A stretch of DNA of 64,000 nucleotides from Saccharomycopsis fibuligera x Saccharomycopsis cf. fibuligera (GCA_001936135.1 CP012817.1:1302001-1366000); one strand, 5' to 3'; counted from the first letter of the stretch, positions 49,286 through 60,710 are shown. The notes: generated from the sequence alone by a model not told the origin. Program-made: numbers and translations.

Positions 49286-50207
49286 AATTATAATCATAGG
49301 CTGTGTAAAAGGCTCATAGTACTAATTTGCCGAACGATGAGATGTCGTTTGATTGTGTCCTTTTGCCTCTGCAAATACGTTTTTGTTATCAACGGGGACG
49401 GCCAGCAGTAAATGCTCTGATAAGCAATATTATGTTATATTATGCTACTATCACAATATTACATAATAAATTACACTTATTTTTTACTACATAATTTTTT
49501 ACAACAAATAGCATGTGATGTCCGTAAAACGCAGTTCAATGCAGAAAAACGCTTTGCTACGCGTTCACGACGCACTCCCTGTAGCGCCATCCCTTTTCTG
49601 CCTGAAGAGGTTAAAATCTGCGCAGAAAAGAAGAGAGAAAAATTTGTGACACTTATTAGGTGCTGTTCCCTCCTTACAGCTAGCTCATTCAGCTCTTTTG
49701 ATATTCTCTGTTTTTTGACAAAAAATTTTGTTGTTTTACCCATTTTATATTGTCGCTCCTTTAATATCAGTATAGTATCTTCAAACCTGTTCATTCCTTT
49801 CTGTCGTTTGTGATATACTAGCTTTAATTTTTGGATCGCATTTTCACTCATTTTTCTCTACTCTATTTTCAAATTCCAGTCGCTCCTTTAACGCTAATCT
49901 AAAGATCCACTATCCTGAGGTCCGGCTACTTCTGACACCTGTATTTTGAAGTGGCCTACTAATCATATTTATTGCTAACTGTATCCTTTGTTCACAAAAG
50001 TTTGAGTGTTGTATTATCTAGCAAGAAACAGACCATCTTTATCATCAATTTTTTTGTCAATTTATTATATTATATATAGCGTGCCTACCTGTCATTATCA
50101 ACTAGGCACGATAACATCTCATCTTTGTTCATAAAAGCTAACTAGAAAAAATCAATAATCAAAGAATCACCTCAGAAACGAAGAAATAATTTCGACAAAT
50201 TTACAAA
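49286..50207. other. Divergent intergenic region, 922 bp, between VPS20 and the TBC gene
   Basis: Contains ACGCGT (49559-49564, MCB type) and CGATGAG (49335-49341). A 124-codon minus frame with ATG at 49851 and stop at 49477 lies here; its first 65 residues look helical, but I recognise no family and do not call it a gene. Confidence 0.4.
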
Positions 50208-52787
50208 ATGTCTGATATTCTCCTTGAAATTGAGTCTTCCTTGGCCGATCAGGAAAACTCGTCCAACTCCATTCACTTGATGTTGCAAAACTTGAAAGAC
50301 GATATACAAGACACTTTGAACGATGAAATGAATATTCCTGCTAACAAAATTACCAAAGACGAAATTGTCGATATTTTGAAGCACAGTGATGATGTTGATG
50401 TTGCATTAGTTTGTCCAAAGTGTGACAATTTCCTTTTTGCTAATGATACTGATGCTAAAGCCGGTAAACTTACAGAGTCCTCTCAAGAGTGCTGCAGGGG
50501 ATTTTTTAAGAAATCTCACGAAATCTCAAGAACAAACTTGGACTACTGGTACCATTTTTTGAATAACCCATTTAAAACTATTCACACTTTGCCAAATTAT
50601 ACTAGATTTTTGTTTTACTCTACTGAAGGTATTCCAACTCAGTTAAGATCTAGAGTCTGGGGATTATTATTGAACAGTTCTGATAACTTTGGCAAAATTA
50701 ATAATGATTGGTGTGAAAATTTGTTTGATAACTTAAATGACGAAAACTCGCCTTATTTAAGAGTTATCGTTAACGATTTAAACAGAATTTTCCCAAGTTT
50801 GGACTATTTTCAAAATGAAGACTTAGGTCAAGCTAATTTGAAAAACATCTTAAATGCCTATTCATTGTATGATGCAGAAATTGGATACTGTCAGGGTTTA
50901 CCATTTTTGATTGCATTGATTCTCTTTCACTTCAAATCTAACCCTATGACATTTTTAGCTGCAATTAATATTTTTGAAAAAAAGAAGAACTTGAACTTTA
51001 AAAAGATTTTTGATGAGAAAATGTCAGGATTGAAATTATGGTTTTACCAATTTGATGAAATATTCAAGAAACATAGTCCTGAATTGTATAACCATTTCAA
51101 AAACCTTAAAGTTGATTTGAAGTTATTTACATCGAAATCATTTTTGTCGTTTTTTGCTGTTGGTTGCCCATTACAAATCCTTATCAAATTATTTGATGTT
51201 ATGATCATTGAAGGTTTCCAATCATCCATATTCAAAATTTGCTTGATTATTTTAAACAAAAATAAAGAAATATTTTTAGAACTGAACGATCCGGAAGAGA
51301 TTCATCAGCATTTATTATCCAAAAACATTTGGGATTGCTATGCTAATAATTTGAACTCAATCATTAATGATATTTTGAACTTGAATTCTGATCTAATTTC
51401 TCAAGATTACTTGAACGAACTTGAGGAAAAGTTTCAGAAGCAAGAATCCAAGCATTTGTCTAGTCCAAAGAAAGGTATTGGTCACAGATATTCAAAATCC
51501 ACAACTTCTGCAAGTTTAACCGTTAACGTTCCCCTTGAAAAGAACAATGATAATAGCAGTGTTATTAACAATAGCACTTTCGCCGCACCACCACCGGCAC
51601 CTTTCGCTGTGGCAGGCCATTCAAGAAGCGTATCTAATACGCCAATGGAACCCGAGTCTGCATTTTTCAAATTTTTCAAATATGGTTTCTCAAATCCAGG
51701 AAGCGCAGCAACAACTCCAGTTGTTGACCAAACCCCAGTAATGAGTGCCGACAGCGAGAATGATACTATCCACCAAAATTCAAACATTAGCACTTTGAGT
51801 ACACGTTCAACTATTGATAGAAGCTCTACTTGCTCTAGTAGAGATTCAAATATATTTGATCAATTTCCTAATGCCGAGTGCGACTCCTCTAGTTCCTCAA
51901 CTACTAGCCCAACATCCACAGATGACATGAGCAAACAAATTCTTGTGAAGGACATAATTATTAGCTCTCCAGACATGCTGCTAGAAAAAAATGAGCCTAG
52001 TGTGTCTAAAGCTGGTCTCCAAATACGTCATAATAATAATAATAATAATAATGAGCTAAATATTTCACATGATGGAGACGCTGATACTTCACAAATATCT
52101 GCCTCTTCTCAAATTGGTGATCAAATAACATATCTTGCCAATATACCACCTCCTAATGCCAAACATAACTCTTCATCGAGCCAAAATGGCTCAATTGGAT
52201 GCTCTAATACACATTCTAGATCATTGTCAGAATTAAATGATTTGTCGTTACATAATAATCAAAGCCCTATAACCAATATTAAAAAAGGATCCCATGTTAA
52301 GAATCATTCACTTTCAGCTTTCTCAATTTGCTCCGACGCTTCTAGCTTAAGCAACCATTCATTGAACTCTTCATTGTCACCACAGTCTCATATGGAAAAT
52401 TCTTTTCCTTCGTTTCCTTCGTCAACAAAAGCACATTTACAAGCTAAAGTCCTTCCTGAAAATAATGGTGGCGTCAGTCATAACCGCTCTCATAGCTATA
52501 GTCCTAGCGTTAGCAGCATTTCCAGCTTTAAACAAAAGACCCGTTCTGAGATGAAAGAGATGGAAATGTCTTCGGAGATTGAAGGGTTGAAGTTCAAGTT
52601 GGAAATTTATGAAAAGATTATGAATGATGACAAGAAACTTATAAAAAACTTATTTAAGTTATATTTGATGAAGGATGACGTTCTCGAAGCAGAGTTGGAA
52701 CAGACAGAAAAGGATAGGTTATCGGAGAAGATTAAGAAAAGAGAATATAAGGTGTTGAAAGAAGTGGAAGAAAGACTTAGAATGTGA
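50208..52787 (+). CDS. TBC-domain Rab GTPase-activating protein, GYP5-like
   Basis: 859 residues. The TBC domain spans about 135-400. It has the entry motif GIPTQLRSRVWGLLL (141-155), the arginine finger in IVNDLNR (R193) and the glutamine finger in YCQGL (Q229), so it should be catalytically active on Rab GTPases by the dual-finger mechanism. A Ser/Asn-rich disordered region (about 420-770) follows, then a C-terminal coiled coil (about 780-859). TBC followed by coiled coil resembles Gyp5/Gyl1, which act on Ypt1 and Sec4 at secretory sites; another family member cannot be excluded. A possible CPKC motif (69-72) precedes the TBC domain. Confidence 0.85.
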   Translation: MSDILLEIESSLADQENSSNSIHLMLQNLKDDIQDTLNDEMNIPANKITKDEIVDILKHSDDVDVALVCPKCDNFLFANDTDAKAGKLTESSQECCRGFFKKSHEISRTNLDYWYHFLNNPFKTIHTLPNYTRFLFYSTEGIPTQLRSRVWGLLLNSSDNFGKINNDWCENLFDNLNDENSPYLRVIVNDLNRIFPSLDYFQNEDLGQANLKNILNAYSLYDAEIGYCQGLPFLIALILFHFKSNPMTFLAAINIFEKKKNLNFKKIFDEKMSGLKLWFYQFDEIFKKHSPELYNHFKNLKVDLKLFTSKSFLSFFAVGCPLQILIKLFDVMIIEGFQSSIFKICLIILNKNKEIFLELNDPEEIHQHLLSKNIWDCYANNLNSIINDILNLNSDLISQDYLNELEEKFQKQESKHLSSPKKGIGHRYSKSTTSASLTVNVPLEKNNDNSSVINNSTFAAPPPAPFAVAGHSRSVSNTPMEPESAFFKFFKYGFSNPGSAATTPVVDQTPVMSADSENDTIHQNSNISTLSTRSTIDRSSTCSSRDSNIFDQFPNAECDSSSSSTTSPTSTDDMSKQILVKDIIISSPDMLLEKNEPSVSKAGLQIRHNNNNNNNELNISHDGDADTSQISASSQIGDQITYLANIPPPNAKHNSSSSQNGSIGCSNTHSRSLSELNDLSLHNNQSPITNIKKGSHVKNHSLSAFSICSDASSLSNHSLNSSLSPQSHMENSFPSFPSSTKAHLQAKVLPENNGGVSHNRSHSYSPSVSSISSFKQKTRSEMKEMEMSSEIEGLKFKLEIYEKIMNDDKKLIKNLFKLYLMKDDVLEAELEQTEKDRLSEKIKKREYKVLKEVEERLRM

Positions 52788-53372
52788 AGGAGCTTAAATG
52801 CGATTTGATTTTATTACTGTTTCCCTATTTTTTTTTTCTAATCTATTCCTTATATTTTTATGTTAGGCAGTTTCGTTGTGTTCTATTTCCGTGTTCTATC
52901 CAGCTTCTATTTTTCGCTCGAATTACCTACTTTTCTTTACCACAAGCTGTCTTGCCTGCGCAAAATTTTTACTTTTACGATTTTCATGTTTTTATCGAGT
53001 TGCAGATTGATTGAGTTGCGGTTGTCAAGTTCACCAGAAGTAGAGTGCTCAGCTATGGTAAGGTGACAACGACTACAACAAAGCTAATTCACCCATTATT
53101 TGCTTCCATTATATATTTTATTACCATCCCTATTTTATGTTTTTCACGAACATTTCAAGTTATGCTTGCATTAGCATAAATTGTCTACTCTATACCTTTA
53201 CTATCTTTAGATTTGCTAATCATCCCCGGAGTTTTGTTTCTTACCTTTTTTTTTTTTTTTTTTGCTTTCGCTCTTTTTCCCTTTTTTGAATTTTGGTTGG
53301 CTTTTTTTCACTTATTCTGCTTCATGTTACATTTTTCTTATTCGCTTATTCTTTCTGTTTGTTTTTATTTTA

Positions 53373-53404
<32 letters not shown>

Positions 53405-54034
53405 TTTGTTGACATGTTCGCAGTGTCAGTTAAATGGTTATTTTCGCTTTATATATATCTTCATTATCACTTACATCTTCCATACGTTCTTTTAGAGCTT
53501 TTATTTTTACATATGTGTACTTTGGTCTTTTTATTACATGAATATAATTTTTGTCATCAATAGAGACGGTTAGCCAGCTGGTAAGCTGTCAGTATTGTCT
53601 CAAATGGGCAGCATTTTGGTGTCCTGTGCCACCGTCAATTTACATCAAAGACGACGCGCGTCATCGCGATGCATCATGAAAAAACAAAAAGTAGGAAAAA
53701 GTCGGAAAAAAAAACGCATACATAATGAATAAATAGAGCTAAGCTCTAAACATATTGTCGACATTGAGTTAACAGGGCGAATCTAAGGCATATCTTGTCT
53801 AACCATTCATACTTGCATTCATTTATAAGCAGATATTGGCAAAAGTTTTATTTGAGTTAACTGTATAAGAGTTCCACTTTGGCTTACGTTTTGTTTCGCT
53901 TATTTAATAACCTTAAACAGAAGACTGAATGGCTAACAACTAGTAACCAGAAATTAACAGCATCGCAGCATCAACAGCATCAACAGCATCAACAAACGAA
54001 CTAACCGACTAATTAGCCAATTCACTAGTCAACA
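52788..54034. other. Intergenic, 1.25 kb: T-rich 3' flank and promoter of the C3HC zinc-finger gene
   Basis: Long T tracts occur at 53246-53263 and 53386-53407. The palindrome GACGCGCGTC lies at 53653-53662. The 9-bp unit GCATCAACA is repeated three times near 53968-53995, just before the next start. No credible gene; plus-strand frames here encode only Phe-rich peptide from T tracts. Confidence 0.45.
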
Positions 54035-55786
54035 ATGAATGAAGATTCCCAACTAAAAGTGAAGAATCTTATGCTTAGATTATCATCTAGCTTGCCTTCA
54101 ACGTCTTCATCCAACTTAAACTCAACCTCCTCCATAAGCATCAACGGATGCTCAAAACTCCAAAATAGCACCAACTTTTACAACGATTCATTTAAGGATC
54201 AGATAAAACAAGACAAGAGAAAGATAGAATTAGAATACAAGAAAAATGAGACATTTCTTTATTTCAAAAACATTAGCAGGAAGAGATTGAAGAGTGACAT
54301 ACATAGTGTTGGCGTCAATAGAAATGACGATAGTAAGAAAAAGATCAATGATATTGAAACCTCGAACATTGAAGCATTGCCTCAGTCTTCTAAAAACTAT
54401 GATAAAAATAACGGTTTGACGCTGAATAATCAACAAGGTCAACAAAGCACTTATCGACCATATGACAAAGAACATATCATCAGTATAATCCAAACTTACT
54501 CTAGCATTCTCAACTGGAATCCTAGAACAAATGATAGCTTTGGGGCTCTAGACTGCAGGAACAGGGGTAGTAGTAATTATGATTACAAAATCAACAACCT
54601 CACTGACGATAACAATATCGAAGTCAGTAGTGGGCTTGAATCTGCTTATAGCGATCTCAATCCATTGAATTGTGCATTGCATGGCTGGCAATGCAAAAAG
54701 AATAATCGACTAGTTTGTGTGACTTGTAATTCTAGCTTGGTAGTAAAGGTACCAACTTTCAAAGAATTCAGTATAAATAATAACAACAGCAGCGGTTCAA
54801 CAGTACCAGCATTAGCATCAGCATCAGTCACTAGCAGCATTTCATCTATCAGAGGCGAAAATAGTGGCGAAAATAGTGGCGAAAATAGTGGCGAAAATAA
54901 TAGTAAAAAGTTTTATCCTAATGAGACCAACATCGAAGATTATCAGAATTTTGTCACTGAGTTGTTGAAAACATACCAAAAACAATTATCATCTAGACAT
55001 TACCAGCATTGTCCATGGGCTAAAAATTCTGCTAAATTGGATATTTACAATATAACGAGTGCTAACATTGATTACGAATTGCTGGCATTGCGTAAACGGC
55101 TTTTTAATTTAATTCAAGCTGAAGAAACTTCAGAAATTAGCAGGTTAGTAGATCTTGGTATTACAGATCAAGTCCATAATGAGACATTTGAACTTGAAGG
55201 ATTTCTGGGTAATGCGGACGCTTTGAGAGACGAAGATGCTTCTGCTGATGATAATAAAGATGATGAAGATAGCTGGAGCAAAATAGTACTGCTAATTAAA
55301 AAATGGCTTCAAAAACAAAAAGGGCAGCAGCTTTTGGTCTCACAAAAACAACCTGGAAAAACAACTGATTTTGCTACAATTTTTAAAATTGGGCTTCATG
55401 GTTGGGATGTTCAATATACTACTAATAGAAAGCATACTCTTTTACATTGTCATTGTTGTGGTCGTTCAGTTGTGCTTCCTTTGAAAGTTGCAAAAAAAGA
55501 GAGTGGTTTTCAAGGCTATGATGAAAGTCGAAGACTAAATGCAAACGAAAATGCAAACGGAACAGAAAAATTACCATTGGAACTAGTGAGTGAGCATCAA
55601 GACTGGTGCTGTTTTAAAAATATTAAAGAGGAGAACCAGAAAAGGCTGCCGTCAATGAAGCTTGTAGAGTTTATCAAGGCTGATATGTTGAGGTGCGGTG
55701 GGCAGTTGTTTAATTTATTGAGAAGTAAAGATAAACCGGTAAAGGAAAATGCAAATCTTGAACTTTTGCTCATAGATCAGGTCTGA
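54035..55786 (+). CDS. PML39: C3HC (NIPA/BIR-like) zinc-finger protein, PML39/Rsm1 family
   Basis: 583 residues. Two modified BIR-like modules are visible. The first runs from ALHGWQCKKNNRLVCVTC (about 213-230) to the distant HYQHCPWAKNS (about 323-333). The second begins with GLHGWDVQYTTNRKHTLLHCHCC (about 453-475) and ends with HQDWCC (about 525). This pair is the mark of ZC3HC1/NIPA, fission-yeast Rsm1 and budding-yeast Pml39, proteins at the nuclear basket linked to mRNA export quality control. The head is Ser/Asn-rich, and a GENS repeat (12-bp units at 54854-54901) interrupts the first module. It is longer than Saccharomyces Pml39 (334 residues). Confidence 0.82.
   Translation: MNEDSQLKVKNLMLRLSSSLPSTSSSNLNSTSSISINGCSKLQNSTNFYNDSFKDQIKQDKRKIELEYKKNETFLYFKNISRKRLKSDIHSVGVNRNDDSKKKINDIETSNIEALPQSSKNYDKNNGLTLNNQQGQQSTYRPYDKEHIISIIQTYSSILNWNPRTNDSFGALDCRNRGSSNYDYKINNLTDDNNIEVSSGLESAYSDLNPLNCALHGWQCKKNNRLVCVTCNSSLVVKVPTFKEFSINNNNSSGSTVPALASASVTSSISSIRGENSGENSGENSGENNSKKFYPNETNIEDYQNFVTELLKTYQKQLSSRHYQHCPWAKNSAKLDIYNITSANIDYELLALRKRLFNLIQAEETSEISRLVDLGITDQVHNETFELEGFLGNADALRDEDASADDNKDDEDSWSKIVLLIKKWLQKQKGQQLLVSQKQPGKTTDFATIFKIGLHGWDVQYTTNRKHTLLHCHCCGRSVVLPLKVAKKESGFQGYDESRRLNANENANGTEKLPLELVSEHQDWCCFKNIKEENQKRLPSMKLVEFIKADMLRCGGQLFNLLRSKDKPVKENANLELLLIDQV
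54854..54901 (+). repeat. Coding minisatellite, 4 x 12 bp (GENS repeat)
   Basis: GGCGAAAATAGT is repeated in frame four times, the last unit ending AAT. It adds Gly-Glu-Asn-Ser units inside the linker of the first zinc module of the PML39-like protein. Being in frame and multiple of three, it can vary in length without breaking the gene. Confidence 0.95.
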
Positions 55787-56569
55787 ATCTTTAAATATCT
55801 ATGTTAATTCATTATTAATGACTTTGCATCTTGTTTTTTGTCTTTAGAAAAGTTAAGACTGGAAAGTATCTTCTATAAAGGTATATATATGCAAAGCTAT
55901 CAGAAAATATTAATGCTCAATGGTTTACAGTAATAAATAGACATGCTCAACATTTTACAAACGATAGATAAGCGTAACTTAGAGATTATATGTCCATAGC
56001 TGTCATAAAAAGCAATAGGCTATGAGGGCAAAGTAACATACACACACATATACATAAACGTACACATATACACTATCTGCTAAACATCCAACACTAATCT
56101 GCATTTTCTGTCTTCTGACACCAGTTAGCACTCAGGGTTTTATATAGTTGTGTGCCATAGTAGATACACTGGCTGTCGAACCAGAGCCCAGTGTTTTGGT
56201 TGTGAGCCCTGTCTTACTCGTGATCTTTTATATTTTTTATTTTTCCTGATTTTCCTAAGAGCAAAATGAACGATAATGATAGTAATAAAGCTAGCTAAAG
56301 TTTTAACATTGAGAGTGTGTTGTCGTATTCAACAAAGCAAGGCTTAAATCGTGAGTGTGATGTTGATTTTGAGAGACAGAAGGAAAAAAATAATGAGAAG
56401 GTGAAGATTTTGTCTGTGCTAGTTATGTCAGGCTTCGCTTTCTCTTTTTTTTTCTTGATTGATGGATTGGCAAACGATCGATAAGAATATTAAAATATTA
56501 AAATACCAAAATATTGATACTAACCAGTACTTTATAGAAATATTATCAAATATTACCCAAGCATCGAAA
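55787..56569. other. Intergenic, 783 bp
   Basis: 3' flank of the PML39-like gene and MIC10 promoter, with a CA/TA-rich simple stretch at about 56037-56072. The MIC10 frame stays open upstream to an ATG at 56462. Confidence 0.4.
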
Positions 56570-57006
56570 ATGTCTGATGTTGCTCAAAGAAAAGTGTCTC
56601 CTCCATCCCAACAGCTTTTGAACGATAAGGTATGTGTCTTATACACAATTAATTAATTCATTTCGGTCATTAATTGGCGAAGCCATTAATAAACAGCGAA
56701 ATCGTAACCGTTATATTTTTATTATGCTATAATGTTGATATATAATTGTATAGTTGCGATAACGTCATAATCACAATTTGTCGAAGATTATCATACTAAT
56801 CAATCATTTAGTGGGATGTCGTTTTGTCCAACACCGTGGTTAAGACCGGATTGGGATTTGGTGTTGGTGTTTTGACTTCCGTTTTGCTTTTCAAAAGAAG
56901 AGCCTTTCCAGTTTGGTTAGGTATTGGATTCGGTTTAGGTAGAGGCTACGCTGAAGGTGATGCCATCTTCAGATCACCAGTTGGCTACCGTTCTGTTCAA
57001 GCTTAA
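56570..57006 (+). CDS. MIC10: MIC10, core subunit of the mitochondrial MICOS complex; two exons
   Basis: Exons 56570-56629 and 56812-57006 give 84 residues. The protein has two membrane helices: [17 protein letters not shown] and [19 protein letters not shown]. Their glycine-rich GxGxG patterns drive Mic10 oligomerisation and crista-junction curvature, and the positive KRR loop between them is conserved. The 182-bp intron has donor GTATGT, branch TACTAAT (56794-56800, last base unusual) and acceptor TTTAG, joining LLNDK to WDVVLSNTV, the normal family sequence. An in-frame ATG at 56462 would add 36 residues with no family support, so the start at 56570 is preferred. Confidence 0.94.
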
Positions 57007-58335
57007 GCATTTTGTTAATTTAACTGATTCAAGTTATTAATTCAAATTAGAACAATCATCAAAATTCAATGGTTTTTTCGTTAACTTATGGTATTCTTTG
57101 TTGTACTTTTTCTCAATCCGTTTCTCTTTATTTTTCAATCAGTGCATAGCGTGTCTTTTCCATAATTCCTGTCAAATTCTATCGCATGCTAAAGCACAGA
57201 ATTGTAGTAATTTATCATCAATCATCGGTATCATGTGCTTTGTTATTATTTGATTTGGGGCCTCAAAAGAGAAACGCGGCAGATGTGAGTTCACTCATCA
57301 GTTCGTATACAGATAAAGACCTACCGGGTCTAATGTAGACTTCTGGGGGAGAAAAAATATCTATCTTTTAAACAGTTCGCGAGATGTTAATTGCTTTGTG
57401 GATAGTATGCGACTGAACACATCTTTTCTCTCACACCTCGCTTTTGCTTGGTTGTCTTCGGTAAGCGTAATCATAATATATTATTATATTCAGTAATGGT
57501 CCAGTTGCTAACACAAAATTATATAATTTGTAATAATGTTTTCACCTGTTCATTGAACATGACCCATGTATGAAGTCGCTGGATAGTAACACATGTGTGC
57601 TTTCCCTTTCTATTTGCACTCATTCTGTCAACTGCCAATTGTTAACTGTTAACTATTCACAGTGTTACTGAAGCGACTCAGTTTTCTTGGCATTTTTCAA
57701 TTCGCTCAACTTCATTTTGCTCGTCGTTCCAACCTCGCGTCGAGTAGAGATATTAATATGCATTGTTCTGCAGAAATATTTTGTAGATTTAAAGGGAAAA
57801 AGCTGTTTTTTTCCTTACCAGACTGAAGAAACGTGTAGTTTGGGCCTGTGTATGGATGTCTACAATCTATTGCAAATCAGATATTGCAAAATCCATGAAA
57901 TGGGAGTGCCATTCTAGCCAGAAAACAAACATTCCTGATATAAATGGCAGAAAAGGGGCAGCTGCTGCTCCCATAGAGAAATAATACATAATTTCTCGTG
58001 TACTGCTATAACTGTTTCCATAGTTGTTTTTTTTTTGTTTTCTCTGTATTTCTTCCTTGTTCCTCGTAATCCCACACAATCAACTGGTGTGATTGTACCT
58101 GTCGCATACTTGTAGAAGGGTCTGTTTCTTTAAAGAGAGAGCTTTTTGTTTTATATATATATATATTTAAGTGCGCTCTTTATCGTATTTGTTGTATTAT
58201 TTTTAATTAATATTCACCCGTTAATGGAACGACAAATGTAAATAAAACTTTTCTGTCTATTCTTTTTTTGTTTTTAATTGTTCTTTTAAATTTTATTTAA
58301 GTATTCTTGTTTTTGGTATTCTAGAAAGATTCTTC
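57007..58335. other. Intergenic, 1.33 kb, no gene seen
   Basis: MIC10 3' flank and probably the eroded promoter of the ABC transporter relic. It holds a (TA)n run at about 58153-58169. A 76-codon plus frame at 57687 has no recognisable motif. Confidence 0.4.
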
Positions 58336-59079
58336 AGGTGCTGATTATCAATCCACTTTTTTTAATGCCCTTATAAAATATTTTGGTGGTTGGCCAATAT
58401 ATTTACTGTGCCGAAACTGAAAAACATTTTCCAAACATGAGCTTTGACGAAACATTGAAGTTTGCCGCTAGACAGATAACCAGACCAAAAAGTGTTACTA
58501 GAGAAATGTATATTGAACATGTGACTAACGTTATTATGGTCACTTATGGTTTGAGTAATACTGAAAATACCAATGTTGGTAATAAATTCATAAGTGGTGT
58601 TTCTGGTGGTGAACGAAAAAGAGTTTCTATTTGTGAAGTAAACCTCATTACCTAGTTTAAAAGTTCAATGTTGAGATAAACCAACTAGAGGCTTGGATTT
58701 AGCTAGTGCTTTTCAGAGAAAAGCTATACTAGGTTTTGTAAACATGGTTCCAAGAACTCCAAAATAATTTTATGACTACTGGATAAATTCTTCTGAACAC
58801 GAAACTTTGCTACTTGAAATTGAAGATTACAAAAACTCAAAGTATAACTGTAACAAAATGGATTGTTTTAAAGCATCCCATATTGCTAAACAATCTAGTG
58901 GGGCTCATTCAATGTTTTTGGCACATTGTTAGAAATCTTTTCTCTTTATGACCTTACTTCTGATTTGGATTCCCAAATTGCATGCGCTATTTGTCAATCG
59001 ATTAAAAAGTTAGCAGATCATGGTCAAGTTATTTTGCAATTCACCAGTGTTCAGCTATTTTATTTCCAAAATTTGACAA

Positions 59080-59131
<52 letters not shown>

Positions 59132-59945
59132 AAAAAGGTGGTAAAATAGTCTACTTCGGTGACTAGGGTCTAAATTGTCAAACCATGATTAAATATTTTG
59201 AGAAGTACGATGCTCGAAAATGTCCAGATGCAGAACGGAGACATGAAGTTATTGGTACTGCCCCATGTTCTAATGCTAATCAAAATTATTATGATGCCTG
59301 GAAGAATTCTACTGAATAACGGGTGCTTCAAAGTGCAAAAATCTATTATTGGTTTAAAATCTCAAATGTTTTCTGTATTTTTATTTTGCATTGTCTTTAT
59401 CACTATGAACAAGCAATAGTTGCCAATCTTTGTGTCCCAGAGAGACCTTTAAGAGATTAGTTCCAAAAACTGTCCGACAATGCGGCTGATTTATCTTCAA
59501 TGTTTTCCACTATTTGTTTTGACTTTCTGTGGTGTGATGGCTACTCCTGAAGCCATGCCTAGTTTCTGAATTTTCATGTACATGATGTAATCCTTTTACT
59601 CATTTGATCGGCATCATGTTCTCTTCTGGGCTTACTAATTCTAAAGTTACTTGCTCTTCTGAATATTTGAATTTTTTGCTTCCAGATGGATTGACTTGCC
59701 AAAAGTACATGTCTCTGTCTACGAACACTAATGGTGGCTATTTATTGTAAAGTACCAAACAATCCACTTCTGCATTCCCTGCACTATAGCAGACACTAAC
59801 CCTTTCTTGAATGCAATTTTCATTATTCCTGAGAAGGGAATAGATGTTGGTGTTAGTTCTTTCATTTTCTTCATAAATGGTACCGTTTTCTTTTTTTTAG
59901 TCAGTGTTCCAAAAAAAAGGTTGGTGAGAGAAACTCTTGATTAGC
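58336..59945 (+). pseudogene. Relic of a CDR/PDR-type ABC multidrug transporter, much shortened and frame-broken
   Basis: Ordered fragments in several frames match the PDR family from end to end. They are GADYQSTFFNAL (N-terminal domain), YCAETEKHFPNMSFDETLKFAA with GVSGGERKRVSI (first ABC signature, about 58405-58640), DKPTRGLD (about 58675), and VPRTPK-stop-FYDYWINS with HIAKQSS (about 58747-58900). Second nucleotide-binding domain pieces follow: LDSQIACAICQSIKKLADHG (about 58955), LQKGGKIVYFGD, then NCQTMIKYFEKY and NANQNYYDAWKNSTE. Transmembrane scraps LSDNAADLSSMFSTI and GVMATPEAMP and a C-terminal end with SVPKKR (about 59915) complete it. A family gene is about 4.5 kb; this is 1.6 kb, so the first membrane domain and other blocks are deleted. 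Stops and frameshifts are numerous. Confidence 0.9.
59085..59129 (+). repeat. T45 homopolymer inside the ABC transporter relic
   Basis: A run of 45 T between the remnants of the DKL and LQKGGK blocks, where functional genes encode a few hydrophobic residues (such as LLF). It probably grew from a short TTT-rich codon run after selection was lost. Confidence 0.95.
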
Positions 59946-60710
59946 TATGTTGACTCAAACTAACAAAGTTTACCTAAAAATTTGTTTTTTTTTTTTTTCT
60001 TCTCTGATTATTAAATTTGTTTGAAGCTTTATTTGTTTTATATCATTGTTTTAAAAAAAAGTTTTTTTTCAGCTTTTTCCGTATGAACGCATTTTGCTCA
60101 AAAAGCAGACATTTGAAGATACCTGTAAATCCTTTGAATATACATTTCTACAAAACAGCTGCTGAGAGCTAAAAACATGAAATGTTTTTCTTTTAAACAT
60201 TTATTACACTGCATGTTTATTTCGTTAAAAAATCAAAACTCAACACATTCAGAGCCTCATCAAGTTCAAACCTTCAAGGATTAATAATAACAATAGCTGG
60301 ATTTTAAGTATAAATGGGTGCTTTCAACTAGTGCTATGAAAATAGTATAAATAGGTCTTCTCAAACAGAAAGATTAAAGCCAACAACAACAACACTCCTA
60401 GTGCGATAAAAAAAAGTGCACTTTTGAGTATTTTACATTTTTGTACGATGCACTTACACAAAAATATTAAGAAAAAGACAATACAAACAGGACAGAAAAA
60501 ATATAAATAGAAACTCTGAGTAATTGGATTGTAAGGAGATAGAAATAGTGCAAGTCACACAATAAATGCGAACAAAAGCGAAAGAAAACCGAGGAAATGA
60601 AGGCCTATATATCTCAACAAACACTACTAGCTCACAAGTTTTTTGGACTCAGCTTCTTGGCACATGTTCAACACAACTTATCCTGATTCCTTGTTATAAC
60701 AAGTAGACTA
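59946..60710. other. Convergent intergenic region, 765 bp
   Basis: AT-rich, with T runs near 59985-59998. It holds the SNX4 3' flank and the end of the relic. No credible gene. Confidence 0.4.

Noticed and set aside
53213-53563. 116-codon Phe-rich plus frame
   Set aside because: Generated by long T tracts; no real protein composition.
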